Shown: positions 9,796 to 22,055 of the stretch, one piece after another | Numbering within the stretch: position 1 is the first letter of the stretch | Layout of the letters: every line of letters begins with the position of its first letter | From: Balanoglossus misakiensis | Lineage: Eukaryota > Hemichordata | Assembly (NCBI GenBank): GCA_040954595.2 | Contig: CM082597.2 | Span: 9,176,001 to 9,240,000 of the forward strand | DNA: 64,000 bases | Reading direction: 5' to 3' | Made by a program: the position numbers and the translations under genes | The notes under the pieces: generated by a model | The model's database searches: none | What the model was told of the DNA's origin: nothing | Seen by the model: only the letters and a program-made list of their open reading frames with translations

Positions 9796-10011
9796 CTTCA
9801 GCACAAGCTGCTACTTCACACATTGACAGACTGACATCATCACATCTTGCATGATACAATGGGTAATTATTTTCAAAGAGGTTTAACCTCACACATTGCC
9901 CAGTGGAGGCATCAGGTTCTGTGTCTGCCCATCGACCATCAAAGACACTACCTTTCCTGCCATCTGAATAATCATATTCCACACTGCCATCTCGATTGGG
10001 TCCACTAAATC
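9796..10011 (-). CDS. C-type lectin domain, fourth exon
   Basis: A 216-nt exon with a TTTATAG acceptor and a GTAAGT donor, phase 1 at both ends. It encodes F-S-G-P-N-R-D-G-S, then G-R-W-A-D-T-E-P-D, C-V-R-L-N, A-R-C-D-D and S-M-C-E-V-A: the second half of a C-type lectin fold with its disulfide cysteines. The classical EPN/QPD sugar triad is replaced by E-P-D, and the WND motif by R-C-D-D, so calcium-dependent sugar binding is uncertain. It joins CUB1 through A-C-A-E-G. Confidence 0.9.
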
Positions 10012-10454
10012 CTATAAAATGGAAATAAAGAAAGAAGATGCATACAGCAGTGTTTCATCCAGGATGGGGGGGGGGGATATGTCCCCCTTTGCTTGAATAG
10101 TTGCACTCTTGCAAGGAGGGGAATGAGTGACATCGCTGAGTCTGTAAGGGGCACCATTTCCCCCTTGACAAATTTCTAGGGGGGTGCCAACATGCTGACA
10201 GTGGGCGAATTCCCTCATCCCTCCATCTGGATGAAAAACTGCATACAGAGTCACTTAATAGCAAGATTTTGTGAGGTTATTGAGATGTAAAAAATAGGCT
10301 TTTCAATTACCATCTTGAGACAATTATCATTCAAGTGTTACTATGCAGTGCTTACTTGTAAACTGTCAAATTCCAAAACCAGTTATTTTTTACACTTGAT
10401 ACACCCACAAATTATTTGGGAACACTGACAAACACTGTTAAAAGACACACTCAC

Positions 10455-10573
10455 CAATCCAACCATGGTTCGCTGTTTCATTGGAAGTCTCTTCAATCTG
10501 GTTTACAATCTCTGCTCCAGCATAACGATTTTCAGAATAACCCTCAATTACTGTCAAGTGCCCACCATAAAAT
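10455..10573 (-). CDS. C-type lectin domain, third exon
   Basis: A 119-nt exon with a TTATTTTCAG acceptor and a GTGAGT donor. It starts in phase 2 and ends in phase 1. It encodes F-Y-G-G-H-L-T-V-I (the family's G-G-H-L strand), then helix-like residues and N-H-G-W-I-G, the W-I-G signature that completes across the splice as G-F-S-G. The phases fit both neighbours exactly. Confidence 0.92.
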
Positions 10574-11298
10574 CTGAAAATAAACCAATTTATAACACAT
10601 CAAACATGTTCCAAACTAATTTCGAAATTCCAGTCCGTGAATAATACATTTCCTCTTTGAAAACATTTAATATTGGTGAATAAGAGGTTCATAAATGTAT
10701 AACATTAGATTTTTGTTTGTAAAGTCTATATTTTGTGTTACACCTTTCCAATAAGTGTGTGATTAGTGTAGATTTCGGCAGAATTTCTGGGAAAAAAGAA
10801 TCTGTGAAAAATTCACCTGAATTTTGGGGAGAAAAAAATTAGCTGAACGTTTCCTTTGAATAAAAAAGTTCAGCTTATTTCTTTTAGAGAAAACATGACA
10901 ATTTCCAGGAAATGGCTGTTGTTGTTTTTTTTTGGTGTGAATAAACTTAAAAGACAAATTCTGATACAGTTGCATCAAGGTGATGGAAGAAAATCCCAGA
11001 TTAACAGGATATTTGGAGAATTTATCCAGAATTTCAAAATTAGTTCGAAATGTGACATTGTGTTATCAATGATCTGTGTTGAGCAGTCGAACGATGAACG
11101 GGTAGTTGACAATTCCCACGAGCACACCCGTATCTTTCCTCGGTAGTTGCGCCGGGCCGGTCGGCAATGTAACAGAAAAAGTGGTACGATATGCCAGCTG
11201 AGCCGTCGCTAGTCTACAATTCCGAGTCTACAAGGCCGTCTCTAACGAAAAATTATAATAACTATCGAGGAACGTGACAATTATATCAGCGAATGTGG
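10574..11298. other. Intronic DNA, no feature recognised
   Basis: AT-rich intron sequence between the third and second lectin exons, with T-runs near 10,930. I see no exon-like segment or clear repeat. Confidence 0.5.
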
Positions 11299-11640
11299 GG
11301 CTGGGGGTTGCTGCAGTTTGCAGCCCCTCCATCTCCCCTGGACGATTTTTGTTTTTGCGGGGCTGCAGGTCCCAGCTATTCTAAACCGCACAACGAGCGA
11401 CCGGGATTTGGGCCCGGAGCGAATTTCTACACTCCAGACGTCTCCAGTCCACAATTTTCCACAATTTTTTCGCCAAATCGGTCCCGGAACCCATACAGCG
11501 CTTACCTGGCAAAGGATGTCGCGGTATTTGTCGATTTTGCCTACGTTTTCCCCAGTTATTCAACTTCAATCGGCAAAACCAAAACTCGTTCAGGGGAGAT
11601 GGAGGGGCTGCAAACTGCAGCAAGGGCTGGGGGCTGCAGG
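11299..11640. repeat. Foldback element with CTGCAGTTTGCAGCCCC arms
   Basis: CTGCAGTTTGCAGCCCCTCC and ATCTCCCCTG near the left end are mirrored by CAGGGGAGATGGAGGGGCTG and CAAACTGCAG near the right end. The 340-bp unit is GC-richer than its surroundings. Overlapping ORFs here (up to 131 codons) show no domain and are attributed to base composition. Confidence 0.65.
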
Positions 11641-14600
11641 CAGAATATATGACCAAAGGATACGCGTGAAAAAAAGACAATTACCTACTTTGCTACCGTG
11701 GGTCTTTGACTAATTAAAACATGATAACGTGCATCAAAGCCAGCCGAGGCTTCAGGGGCATAGTATTCCTGAGTTTATACGCGAAGAAACCAAGAAATAT
11801 TCATGAGTATGTAGACGGAACTTGTCTTTTAGCTCAAATTTGACCTGGCTTGAGGTCACTGTGACAGCGCAGCCAGCGGTAGAATTGGGGTAGGCATGAA
11901 GAACATATCTACTACAAAAACTGGTGAGGGCGGGGGGGGAGATGGGGGGGGGGGGTGGGGGCTTTTCAGTTTAGTCACGGTCCTTGGTTTTGGCCTTCGG
12001 CTTCACTAGAAAAGCCAAAAAACCACAATGCCGAAGGCCAACTCGTCGAAGCACCTGGTACGTCTATGGCAGAAGTCAGTATTTACATGTTCTGACTCGG
12101 TACACGCCATGCACTTGCCAAGAGATTCCACGAGGAATACCATGATGATGAACGGCTCGGGCGTCTTCGTGTGCACGAAGACACGATACTAGACTTCATT
12201 GACCCTGTCTCATTCTTTTCTTTTCATGCGCATAAGGACATGAAAAGTCGACCTAACCTTTTGTTTTATCACTTACTGTGGTTTTATAGGGATGCTGTGA
12301 GTGAAAAAGTGGCACATTCGGGTTGTTGCCTTATACTTAATTTCTCCATTTCTATTGGAGCAGGCTACACCGGGCCCAGGGTCGAACTTAAACCAACTTG
12401 CAGCCGTGATGGTCGAACAATGTCCGACAAACTTTAGGCACGTCAAGCTTATGCCTTCCTGGGTCGCCCGACAAGAATGAACTTCTATTTTAACGATAGG
12501 GCCTATTCCAATCGATACCCGCCGTATCAGTCACGCAATAATGAACACGAAATCCAGATCCCCCAAAATGATGTTTCACTAGACTCGGGGAGAGTGCTGT
12601 TTAGTACCAACAGGCAATTAAAGGTATACGGTCACCTATGGAAAATTAGCTATAGTTACCATGGCAAATTGAGATGTAGCCAATCACAGATTTTTAGTGG
12701 GTGGCACACGCGAAAAAAGAGCGCCGCCATATGTTCTCATCTCAGCCATATATGGTCCTATGTAACCACCTCATGTCATTTACAGAATTGGAACACCCTA
12801 AAGAATGTCATGCAGACAATGTCACGTGTTGTTCCATGACCAACCAAACAACAAACTCATGTCCAAATCAATTAAATTCCAAAGAATGCTCCAAATATGC
12901 AGAATTGCCACGCAAGTCGAGCATACTTAAGCACTCTGCACAACTGAAACATAAAATCCAAGCTTTTAACAATACAACAATAAACAATCCATTCTGATCG
13001 AATTAATGACCAAATAAAACGAAAAACACAACTCGACCCACAAAAAGTATACGAAGCGCTTTTAATCGCTCATTAATGTTTGATCTCGAGGAGACGTGTT
13101 AAAAAATCCGCTATGAAAAGCAGGGGAGAACAATAGCCTATTTTTACCAGGTAAACAAACACCAGGTAAAAATCCACCCATGCTTCCAGACCGCTCTAGG
13201 ATAGTGATCCACCCAATGAAACTGTATCTCTTTAACTTTAATTTGCAAACTCGTGGAATTGATCATTTTATAAATCGCTCCATTTTGACGTTTTCTCTGT
13301 GGTTTGTTAATACGAATTTTGTCTGTGCCAAATCTGTCCTCTAATACTGTCACTTGTATTAGAGTTCAAATTACACAGAAGTATAATACAACGTTTTGAA
13401 AAAGACAGACATTTTTCGTGGGAACGGTGATATACTTAGGCCACACTCGAGCTAAAAACAAAAGTCTATATTTTATCAAAAATGCCTTGGACGCACAAAC
13501 ATCTACAGGATGTGGAAGGGGCGGGTCAAAACCGCGATCTACAACTGTGCCTCCCCCCCCCCCCCCGGCTGTCTTGCTTCTATTTGGAGTGTCAATGTGT
13601 GATTTAGCGTTGTTTGCGGCAGATACTAAGCTTTGTTCTTGTTTCACTCCATTTGCTGCATTGTGCTGTGCTCTGGTATTTCTCCAGGGTCTACGGTTAC
13701 ACTATAGGCTGATTAGTCGTATCTTTACTACACAGACAAAAAACTTCGAAGCTTTATGTCTGTGCCTTTTATGAACAAGCATCGTCCGATTCGAATTCGA
13801 CTCGTCATCGGTAGCTATGTTTATTTCGCCCTTGGAGACCTCCCCTGGCCCCGTTAGGATGACTGTTACCAGGACTACCTTAAACCAATCTTTTCGAACC
13901 GGACGGTACACACGACATGTCTATGTTAATTGTCCAGGTACCAGAGTGTACGTGTGGGCTCCCTAAACCCCTCATTGGCGGCCGGTCCCTGTCCGAATAA
14001 ACACGTTTGACAGACAAAAAATGATGAACAAGTGGCTTACTTCAATACTTCGTTAACTAGACGGCTGAACTCTGAATGTTGATTCAGCAAAAAAAATGTG
14101 TTTACGGCAAGGTTTTGATCAATACGACACATTTACCATTGAAAACGCCCAAAGTAAGTGGGGGCGTTTGACCATCAATCAAACCCACGCCCAGGTGCAT
14201 GTGAACGGCCGAAGCAGTGTAACGTTTCACATTCCGTGCAACGTCCGACACTGTGTGAAAGCGGTTGCTGTCGGGTGGCTTGACCTAATTTTCGTACATT
14301 GATATGCATTTGACACCTCACTACCTGTTTTCTTAATATTGCTAAAACTTTGCGTTGAAATATCACTGAAATGTTGATGATCCACGCACAAGTCGTCTAC
14401 CCCGGCATGAAAAGCTTTTATACAAGAAAACTAATTGCACATGACCACCAAGGTCATACCGCAAGGTGTTTCTAAATGTCAAGGAAGGACATTGGGAGGG
14501 GGGACTTGGGTCGAGAACGACCATGACGGAGGAAAAACCGACAAGTCATTGTGTAACCTGTTTACTTGCCAATAGTCAAACGTCAAAATTTACTCTCAAC

Positions 14601-16148
14601 TTGGTTGCAGATCGAGTCTCCCGAATTTCCAACTTTTATGATTGGGTAAATACCGATATGCGACTGGTATGCGACGCGTTGACGACGCGAAGATTTTGTT
14701 GAAATCAAATGGTTTGTCAAATGTCATCTCACAGTGGAGATACCGTGGTCATCTGACATGAAAGGGTTCGATTGGGTCTGACCGCCGTCGTTCATCCATG
14801 CTTAGAAAGCGGCGATCATGGTACAAAGTAAAACCAAGGTCAAACCTTACTGAACACATGTATTGCATGGAGAAACTTTTCTCCCTGTCTGTGTACTGAA
14901 CACGTACCGTGATTGCCATAGTTACAAACGTTACCACGTGAGAGAGAGTGCATTTTACATCTGTCTTTTCAATTTTGTTGCTTTCTTACTATTCGGAATG
15001 ATGGAGTCGAAACGAAAACTTTTTGCTTCAGGTGGACCTAGGGGAAATACCTTATTTGTGACTTTTTTCATGACCCTAAAAAGACGTCGGAATTAATGTG
15101 GCTGAGGTCACTCAGGACGACGGAATGGTTGAGCGATTTTATTTTATGAGCTCCCACTAGTATTTGTTTTATTGTTTCGGCAGTGTGTCGCGTTATTCGA
15201 GCAATCTGCAGTCTGAAAACGAACGGTTTTCAAAGTTTATAACAGAAGAACAGGGGTTTAAGCATGAAAGGTCCTGTTGTCTCCCTCGCTGTGTTTGTGT
15301 CACTGTGTCTTTGACGTCTGACTGACTGATTAACTGGCTGACTGACTTACTGACTGTCTGTCAACGTCGGTCTGTCTGACTGTCTGCCCCCTCTCTCTGA
15401 GAGAGAGAGTGAGCGAGCGAGCGAGCGAGCGACCGATGAGTGTCTCTACTGATGAATGTTGCTCTGTCTGTCTGCTTGTGTCTGTCTGCCACTCTGCCTG
15501 TTTCACTCTGTCTCTCCTAATTTCTTTAAATTTAGGGATATGCTATTAATGCGATATGAAAGTCAGACACGACGGAAACCTTTTATTCTCAAAACTGTCT
15601 GTTGTTTGCTGTTAAATATTGCAAAAGGTTAAGGGCCCTTTTCGCACGAGACACATGGCTTTGCAGCCGTAGCTCCCAATGTCATAACGATTACCCGAAC
15701 TACCCTAATTTTAGCCCGCCGACCCAAAACAGTTTAGATCTTCGTAAACCGGAAGTAAAAATAACGATGTCAAATATACAACAATTCATGAAAATTGCGA
15801 GAATCACGCAAGAACTATGATGTCATTCTTCTACACTACGACGGCCAAAGATATAAAAAAATTGAAAAATAAAAAAAATGTCCCTTTCTACCTACCCTAT
15901 TTTTGAAAACCATGTAATCGGAATAGCACATATTAGTTTTTTTGGCCTGAGACATATCCAATTTCCCAACTGAACATGACACGTGATCAAGCATTTTCGA
16001 CTTATCAGATGCAATCGCTGAACACCTCACACTAAGCGAGGTTTTGTCTGTCTTTATACGCGCCCTTTGTATTTGTGCGTGACATGTCCAAGCCTTGTTA
16101 GGATCTCCCATAAAATTCTACTCAAATGATGTATACTTTCATACTTAC
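11641..16148. other. Long intron region, no supported gene
   Basis: This is the intron between the second and third lectin exons. It contains G-runs at 11,930-11,960, a small inverted repeat of GCCTTCGGC/GCCGAAGGC near 11,995-12,030, a C-run at 13,551-13,566, GACTGACTG and GAGCGAGC microsatellites at 15,300-15,430, and isolated short ORFs without domains or splice context. Confidence 0.5.
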
Positions 16149-16230
16149 GACTGACAGGTATTTTCAGCGTTGCCAGCTGATTGTTTGTCAGGTACCGCTT
16201 TATAACAAGACGCCCCTCTGAGTTGATAAC
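16149..16230 (-). CDS. C-type lectin domain, second exon
   Basis: An 82-nt exon with a CATTGCAG acceptor and a GTAAGT donor. It starts in phase 1 and ends in phase 2. In the phase set by its neighbours it reads G-Y-Q-L-R-G-A-S-C-Y-K, the typical start of a C-type lectin fold, and ends E-N-T-C-Q-S. Another frame is also open, but only this one keeps the phases and the lectin motif. Confidence 0.88.
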
Positions 16231-16297
16231 CTGCAATGTAACATCATTCAATTGGTCTAGTCATGTTAGCATTAGTAAAATGCTTCAAAAGTGTTAA

Positions 16298-16588
16298 AGG
16301 GACATGATACAAGACACCGTTTATGTTAGTGAATGAACGTTCAACCACACACAACTTCCATCCCGCTTGTATGATACGAGAGTAAAAACCCGCCCGAAAT
16401 GAATAAATGGTAGAGACCGTTTATTCATTTTGGCGACTTTTTAAAACTCTCGTGTCTATACAAGCGGAGTGGAAGGTGTGTATGGTTGAACGTTGATTCA
16501 CTATATCCACATGTAGAATAATATAAACGCAGTCTTGTATCAAACATAATTAATGGAAAAAGGGCAGCGAGAGAGAGACTTTGTCCCT
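16298..16588. mobile_element. Foldback MITE, AGGGACAAAG family, copy 3
   Basis: The ends are TTAA-AGGGACA and TTTGTCCCT-TTAA. The right arm matches copies 1 and 2. The left arm has lost its CTCTCTC/GCCCTTTT part, going straight from GGGACA to TGATACAAGACACC. It lies between the first and second lectin exons. Confidence 0.78.
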
Positions 16589-16826
16589 TTAATGAATACA
16601 GCCACAATGTTCTGTTTATATCTACTGACGGACCAGGCATGGATTGTCACGTATAATTCTTTGAAACGTTTGGTCCTCTGAAGAAATCTGAGCACTCATC
16701 TACTCAGTTTGCTTATTTTGTCTTCCTCCACCAGTCAGTGGTATCGTCCGATTTGATACTCCACTCTAAGCCTCTTTCTGAATGGCTATTTAAGTTGTGA
16801 TATGTAAGTCTTAAACCTTTCATCAC

Positions 16827-16845
16827 CCCCCCCCCCCCCCCCGTT
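16827..16845. repeat. Poly-C run
   Basis: An uninterrupted run of about 18 C residues in an AT-rich context. Its length in the assembly is likely unreliable. Confidence 0.8.
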
Positions 16846-16933
16846 TCCTCTTTAGAGGTCCAACATTACCATAGAAAACAATTGGTTTTGACTGAACCAT
16901 GTTGGTGAAAGGGCTAGGGTCAATTCAACTTAC

Positions 16934-16991
16934 CTTCTGGACATTCATATTTCACAAAGGGTGTTCCAAACAGTGCTCCAAGATCCAATTG
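16934..16991 (-). CDS. C-type lectin domain, first recognised exon
   Basis: A 58-nt exon with a TTTGTAACAG acceptor and a GTAAGT donor. It encodes Q-L-D-L-G-A-L-F-G, then V-K-Y-E-C-P-E and ends in phase 1, so the lectin start C-P-E-G-Y-Q forms across the splice. The C-P-x-G-Y/W start is typical of C-type lectins. It begins in phase 0 and must be preceded by at least one more coding exon, which I could not identify between 17 and 19 kb. Confidence 0.8.
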
Positions 16992-17374
16992 CTGTTACAA
17001 ATAAACAATAAGTTAGCTGCCAGTACACTCAATGATGTACGCGCAGAACGTCAACTGGTAAACTGTGCGCCTGTGTCTCTTCCCATAGGAGTACATGGAG
17101 AATAGTTAGAAAACTCCCTTCTATTATTGTCATTTTCAGGAAATTTTACACATAGCTCCGACAAATCAAAATAAATTCACCACGGTCTATTTTGAGATAA
17201 ACTTTGTTCAATATTGTATCCATAGGCAAACCATTGGTAGAAAATGCTGACCGTCAGCAGTTTTCTTCAATTATCGACTAAATTCACGGCCTTGTTTAAA
17301 GTCGGAAACAAGTGCAGTGACCCAAAATGGATTTTCATTATACATACAAATCAGAAACGAAAATCCACGATTAA

Positions 17375-17682
17375 AAGAAATGACAATACAAAACACCGTT
17401 TATGTTAATGTAAATGTGGATATATAGTGATGCAACGTTCAACCGCACACACCTTCCATCCCGCATGTAGACACGAGAGCGAAAACTCGCCAAACTGAAA
17501 AATCGGTCTCTACCATTTATTCATTTTGGGCGAGTTTTTACTCTCATATCATACAAGCAGGATGGAAGTTGTGTGTGGTTGAACGTTCATTCACTACATA
17601 TACACATGCCCATTAATATAAACGGTGTCTTGTATCAAACATTATTAATAGAAAAGGGCGACGGGAGAGAGAGTTTGCCCCT
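17375..17682. mobile_element. Foldback MITE, AGGGACAAAG family, copy 4
   Basis: It is bounded by TTAA at 17,371 and 17,683. The left end is worn, the right end reads TTTGCCCCT-TTAA. The arms carry AACACCGTTTATGTTAATG and the central AATCGGTCTCTACCATTTAT palindrome as in the other copies. Confidence 0.72.
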
Positions 17683-17689
17683 TTAAGGC

Positions 17690-18844
17690 GACATGATGCA
17701 TGAAGTGGCGAGAGATAAACGCGACTGACCACCGCATTAAACACTGTCAAGCAAGGCACTTCAAATGCCAATTGTTTAAGTGTGTACTAAGTAATAGCTT
17801 CATGTACCATGTCCTGGGGGGGGGGGGGGGAGGGGTCAAATCACAACAGTTGGACATGTACGAATATGAAGAGACGATATCAGTTTTTTCATGTCTTCCT
17901 TTAGTAAACAATCTTTTTTGAACTTTGTATAGAATTCATTGAACTTTACTTTAGCTTATGAACTCTCATTTGCACATCGTCATCTTGAAATTGTGTCGAC
18001 TTTATCATAAGGTTTTTATAACTCAACTAGGTCGCAAAACCTATTTAAGTTAGTGAGAATAGGATGTTCACCTTTTGGGTTGATGGCTACAGACATTAAT
18101 CCTGACTCATACACATGTTGCAGCCAGTATACTCTGCAGACATTGGACACAATAGTTTTACGAACCATTAAATTTTATTGGACCATCAAGTTTATTGACC
18201 CATGACGTTCATATAGATTGTATGACACGACTGACGCTATAATCGGTCCATACCTTCGGCGAGCCAAGTGTTTTATAACATCATAAGATATTAATACCTA
18301 TCACCCAGTCAAACGATTTCAAGTTATACAATTTCCACGCCAATAGGACGCCTTTAGGTGGAAATGCAACCAGGTATCCTGAATAGGAAAATATTCCGGG
18401 TATCTGTCAAGTTTAGTCCCATATTTAGGGGACCAAGAGCCCTCAGGCGCTTGGTCCCCTTCTGTTATTGCTGGAGTTTGTCTTCTTTCTTCTTGAGTCG
18501 TTTTTTTGCGCCCGTTTTTCTCTGAAATTCCGGCAGGTGCGCCTTCCAAATTTGGCACGGTGGTTGGGGCCCATAGTACTGGTGCACCAGCCCTTTGAAT
18601 TTGTAATTAGTCACGTGACTTTGTTGCTATAATCGAGCGAAATTTTCAAATTGACCTAATTTGCACGTTAATGGGGGCATGTACATTCTTTTCGCGATTT
18701 TTGTAGACCATGTGGCCAAAATCCCCTGTGCCAAATTTCAAGGTCCTAGGCCACGTCGATTTTGAGAAGAAGATTTTTGTAATATTTTTTCGCTTTTTTT
18801 GGTGGGCTGAGGACGGACACTGGGGCATCGGACTTTGACCGTCA
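17690..18844. other. No supported gene
   Basis: This stretch holds a G-run (17,816-17,831) and a short hairpin GGGGACCAAG...CTTGGTCCCC (18,428-18,461). It also holds an AATTTGCACGTTAATG/GAAGAAGATTTTT segment (18,658-18,830) that resembles the dispersed repeat at 2.8-3.2 kb. The upstream exons of the lectin gene may be here, but I cannot point to them. Confidence 0.4.
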
Positions 18845-18990
18845 TTACGTTATGTTGTGGAGATCTCATTAGCAGGCTACTCACTTCTTGCGGGTTGCAG
18901 TAGTCCTTGGAAAATCGGCTGAAATACGTAAACAGACCAGTGATTATTTTCCACGGAATGAATTTTGGGACAACACATTATCGGAGTTCA
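18845..18990 (+). repeat. Left direct repeat flanking LINE-1
   Basis: It shares ATGTTGTGG, TCATTAGCA, CTGAAATACGT and CAGACCAGTGATT in the same order and spacing with 22,225-22,375 on the other side of LINE-1. Divergence is considerable, so these are old copies rather than a target duplication. Confidence 0.6.
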
Positions 18991-19027
18991 GGCTGTGTTA
19001 GGGCGTTTTATTGAATTACGCTGAGTT

Positions 19028-22000
19028 TGGATTGACTACTGTGTTACCACTGAAATTTCTCATAGCAATGTTCTTTCAATTTCGAGTCTTTGCAATGTTG
19101 TTGACTCCGACCATATTCCTGTTTCAATAGAGGTTCATTTCAACACTTCTGCTGATGAAAGCTTCAGCAGTAGTTCCTTCAAGCAATGTAATTTTCGAGT
19201 TGATTGGAAAAAATTGTCACAGCAGAATATATCCGCCTACACCGGTTGTACCAAAGCCAAGATTGATAAGATTAATTTATCCGAAGAGTTATTCTGCACT
19301 AATGTGAACTGTACAGACCCTTCGCATTTACAGGCAATTGATACTTGTTATAGTAGTATTGTGGACGCATTGAATTGTGCTGCAAAAGATACCATTAGAC
19401 GTAAGTTTCACCAGAAAGTTCATGTTGTGCCTGGCTGGAACGATTTTGTAAAAGAAAGTCACGACTATGCCCGTTCCATGTTTTTATTATGGGTTAATGT
19501 GGGTAAACCTAAACAAGGCCCGCTTTTTGAAACCATGAAATCTTCCAGAGCTCGTTTTTAGTATGCTTTACGTGCTTGTAAAAAGATTGAGAATCAAAAT
19601 AGGGCTGACAAGATGGCTGATAATTTACGCTGCCACAAACAGAACGACTTCTGGGAGGAAGTCAGAAAGCAAACTAGCAGAAAAACGCCGCTTTCTGACA
19701 CTGTAGGTGGAGCGACTGGTGAGAGTGAAATTGCAATTATGTGGCACAAGCATTTCAGTGATATTTTGAATTCTGTCCAGGCTCAGACTGGTAAAAATGA
19801 CATCGAGGAGAAAATGAAGTATGTTAAATTTTCTTCTGATATGTATGTTTCTGAAGACGAAGTAATTTCTGCTATACTTAAGTTACCTGACGGTAAGACA
19901 GCTGGCATTGACAATATTTTAGCTGAGCACCTCAAATTCTCAGACTCCTCTATTTTACCCTTTTTGACTTGTTGTATTAATGCAATGATTGTTCATGGTT
20001 ACCTGCCAACTGAGGCTATCAATGTTAATTTAGTTCCAATTATTAAGGATAAAACTAAGCTTTGTAGTGATGCCAGTAACTACCGGCCGATAGCACTAGC
20101 AACTGTTTTCTCTAAAGTTTTTGAGCATATTTTACTTTCTCGTTGTGAGGAGTTTCTTACCTCTCATTATTTACAATTTGGTTTCAAGCGAGAACATTCA
20201 ACTGACCTGTGTTTATTTGCATTTAAAGAAATCATTAGCTACTACACCAGCAATGGAAGACCAGTGTTTACTTGTTTTCTGGATGCTTCAAAAGCTTTTG
20301 ACAGAGTTAATCACTTTAAACTGGTTATAATTAACAAGCACATCGACAGGAATGTTCCCTTGTATGCTGTACGAATTTTATATTAATGGTACAGAAATCA
20401 ATTGTTTACTGTGTTGTGGGGTAATGAACCCTCAGAGTTGTTTTCTGTTTCTAACGGTGTAAGACAAGGGGGGGGGGGGGTACTCTCTCCCTATCTTTTT
20501 AATGTCTACATTGATGATATTATCAATGCACTCTGTAAAGCCAAAGTTGGCTGTACCATGTGTGGTGTCAGCGCTAACACTTTAGGTTACGCTGACGACA
20601 TGACTCTACTCAGTCCAAGTATTAAGGGTCTACGCCGTCTTCTTAGAATTTGTGAAATTTATGGCAAGGATTATGATATCATTTATAATTCTAGTAAAAC
20701 TGTGTGCATGCTTTTTAATGGGAAGAATATGAGCGTTCAAAGAATTCCTTCGGTTAAACTTAATGACATCACTTTAAAGTTTGTACCTGTACACACCTAT
20801 CTGGGCCATGCTATATCTTGTGATGGTTGTGATAATGAAGATATTGAACGACAGAGAAGAGCATTTTGTGTAAGAGCAAACATGCTATTGAGACATTTTC
20901 AACATTGTAGTCAAGATGTGAAGAAAGTTTTATTTTTGGCATATTGTAGTAATATTTACTGTTGCAGTTTGTGGGCATCCTTTAAATTTAAACCGATGAA
21001 AAAATTTAAAACTATGTACAATAATGTTTGGAGAAGATTTCTCGGTCTTCCGCCATTTTGCTGTGCATCGGGTATGTTTGCTACAAACCATGTACATGTA
21101 TTGTCACTTGGTGAAGTTTTTAGACGCAATATGTACAGTTTTAAGATGGGTCCCTGGGATCTTTTTGCTCGTTGCTATGGGCCTTTATAGGACATTACAC
21201 CCCGATTTGGACTAAGCCGTTTTCAGAGTCTAACAAGGGGCTGGTAACTAGTTGAAAATCTGCACGATTGTGTGCACACCCCCTGTCCGAGTATGTTTAC
21301 GGCAGCTACCACCCGGCCATAGGCCGACACGCTAATACGGCAAAGCAGCGGTCAGCGATAGCGTGCGCGTCCTGTAACCACAGTAACTGGATCGAACGCT
21401 AAAAATCCAATGTTTTGTACACAGAGATTTTGTACCGTTCACGAAAATCCCTAAGGCTTTTTTCATAGGCCACGTACGCCAGTCAAATTTGACCTGCTTG
21501 TTGAGAACGCACTTCCGCACAGTGTGACGGATCGTTTTTTCGGTTTTCGTCGTGCTAAGAAGCGATACCGGTGGAAGAGTGCGTCCACAAACACCCAAAA
21601 TCGATGACTTTTTCAGGTGTGGTACGGGTATGCTGAAATCTTAGGATACAACGATAATATTCGAAAACAAAATCCGTCACGATCTTCCCTGGTTCAAGCA
21701 ACTAATGAATACGTATCAAGTTCGTTTTTGAGGTCACGGAATAAAAAGCCTTAGGCTTTTGAAATTTGACCTAGCTAATTTTCATATCAATGGCGTCAGG
21801 GGGCGCGCGCTCACAATCGTGCAGATTTTCAACTAGTTACCAGCCCCTTGTTAGACTCTGAAAACGGCTTAGTCCAAATCGGGGTGTAATGTCCTATAAA
21901 GGCCCATAGCAACGAGCAAAAAGATCCCAGGGACCCATCTTAAGCGTAGACTCGAAAATTCTTCTAATGTTTTACTTGATGCGATCTGTTCATCAGATAG

Positions 22001-22055
22001 AGCGACTGACAGCATATTTTTCAAACATTGGCGAAAGCAATTGTATATCATGTAA
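19028..22055 (+). pseudogene. LINE-1: truncated, inactivated LINE endonuclease/RT ORF2
   Basis: One reading frame runs from 19,028 to a stop at 22,053-22,055. It opens with the end of an apurinic endonuclease (W-I-D-Y, then S-D-H-I-P-V). It continues through a linker into reverse transcriptase: Y-R-P-I-A-L-A, F-L-D-A-S-K-A-F-D-R-V, R-Q-G-G...V-L-S-P, and the Y-A-D-D active site at about 20,595. ORF1 and most of the endonuclease are missing, with a stop at 19,022 (5' truncation is usual for LINEs). In-frame stops lie at 19,559-19,561 and about 20,384-20,386. A run of about ten Gs sits inside the R-Q-G-G motif. A 795-bp TTAA element interrupts the C-terminal part. The 3' end has AATAAA followed by ATTATT repeats. 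Confidence 0.85.
21145..21939. mobile_element. TTAA-flanked foldback element inside LINE-1
   Basis: The element has inverted repeats of about 125 bp that begin GATGGGTCCCTGGGATCTTT and end at the mirror AAAGATCCCAGGGACCCATC. TTAA lies at 21,141-21,144 and at 21,940-21,943. Removing the element and one TTAA leaves the LINE-1 frame running on uninterrupted to its natural stop, which fixes the insertion boundaries. There is no transposase ORF, so it is non-autonomous. The TTAA target suggests a piggyBac-type source, but its ends do not match the usual CCC start. Confidence 0.9.

Larger units (their letters stand above)
235..16991 (-). other. Gene locus: C-type lectin / triple CUB / sushi protein (partial)
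   Basis: Eleven exons on the minus strand, read right to left, assemble into a secreted or membrane mosaic protein: C-type lectin domain, CUB1, CUB2, CUB3, sushi. The junction phases agree throughout, except that the CUB1 internal junction needs a GC donor, and every domain is bounded by phase-1 introns, the usual exon-shuffling pattern. CUB, lectin and sushi modules are extracellular binding domains (carbohydrate or protein ligands), so a recognition, adhesion or immune-type role is an inference. The gene continues left of position 235. No signal-peptide exon could be joined upstream of 16,991, so both ends are missing. Two in-frame UGA codons (5,502-5,504 and 5,092-5,094) leave open whether it is a functional gene, an allele with errors, or a decaying copy. 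I do not recognise a named orthologue. Confidence 0.85.

Noticed and set aside
11293-11713. Overlapping ORFs of 99-131 codons on both strands
   Set aside because: They lie in a GC-richer foldback element, show no domain, and overlap in several frames.
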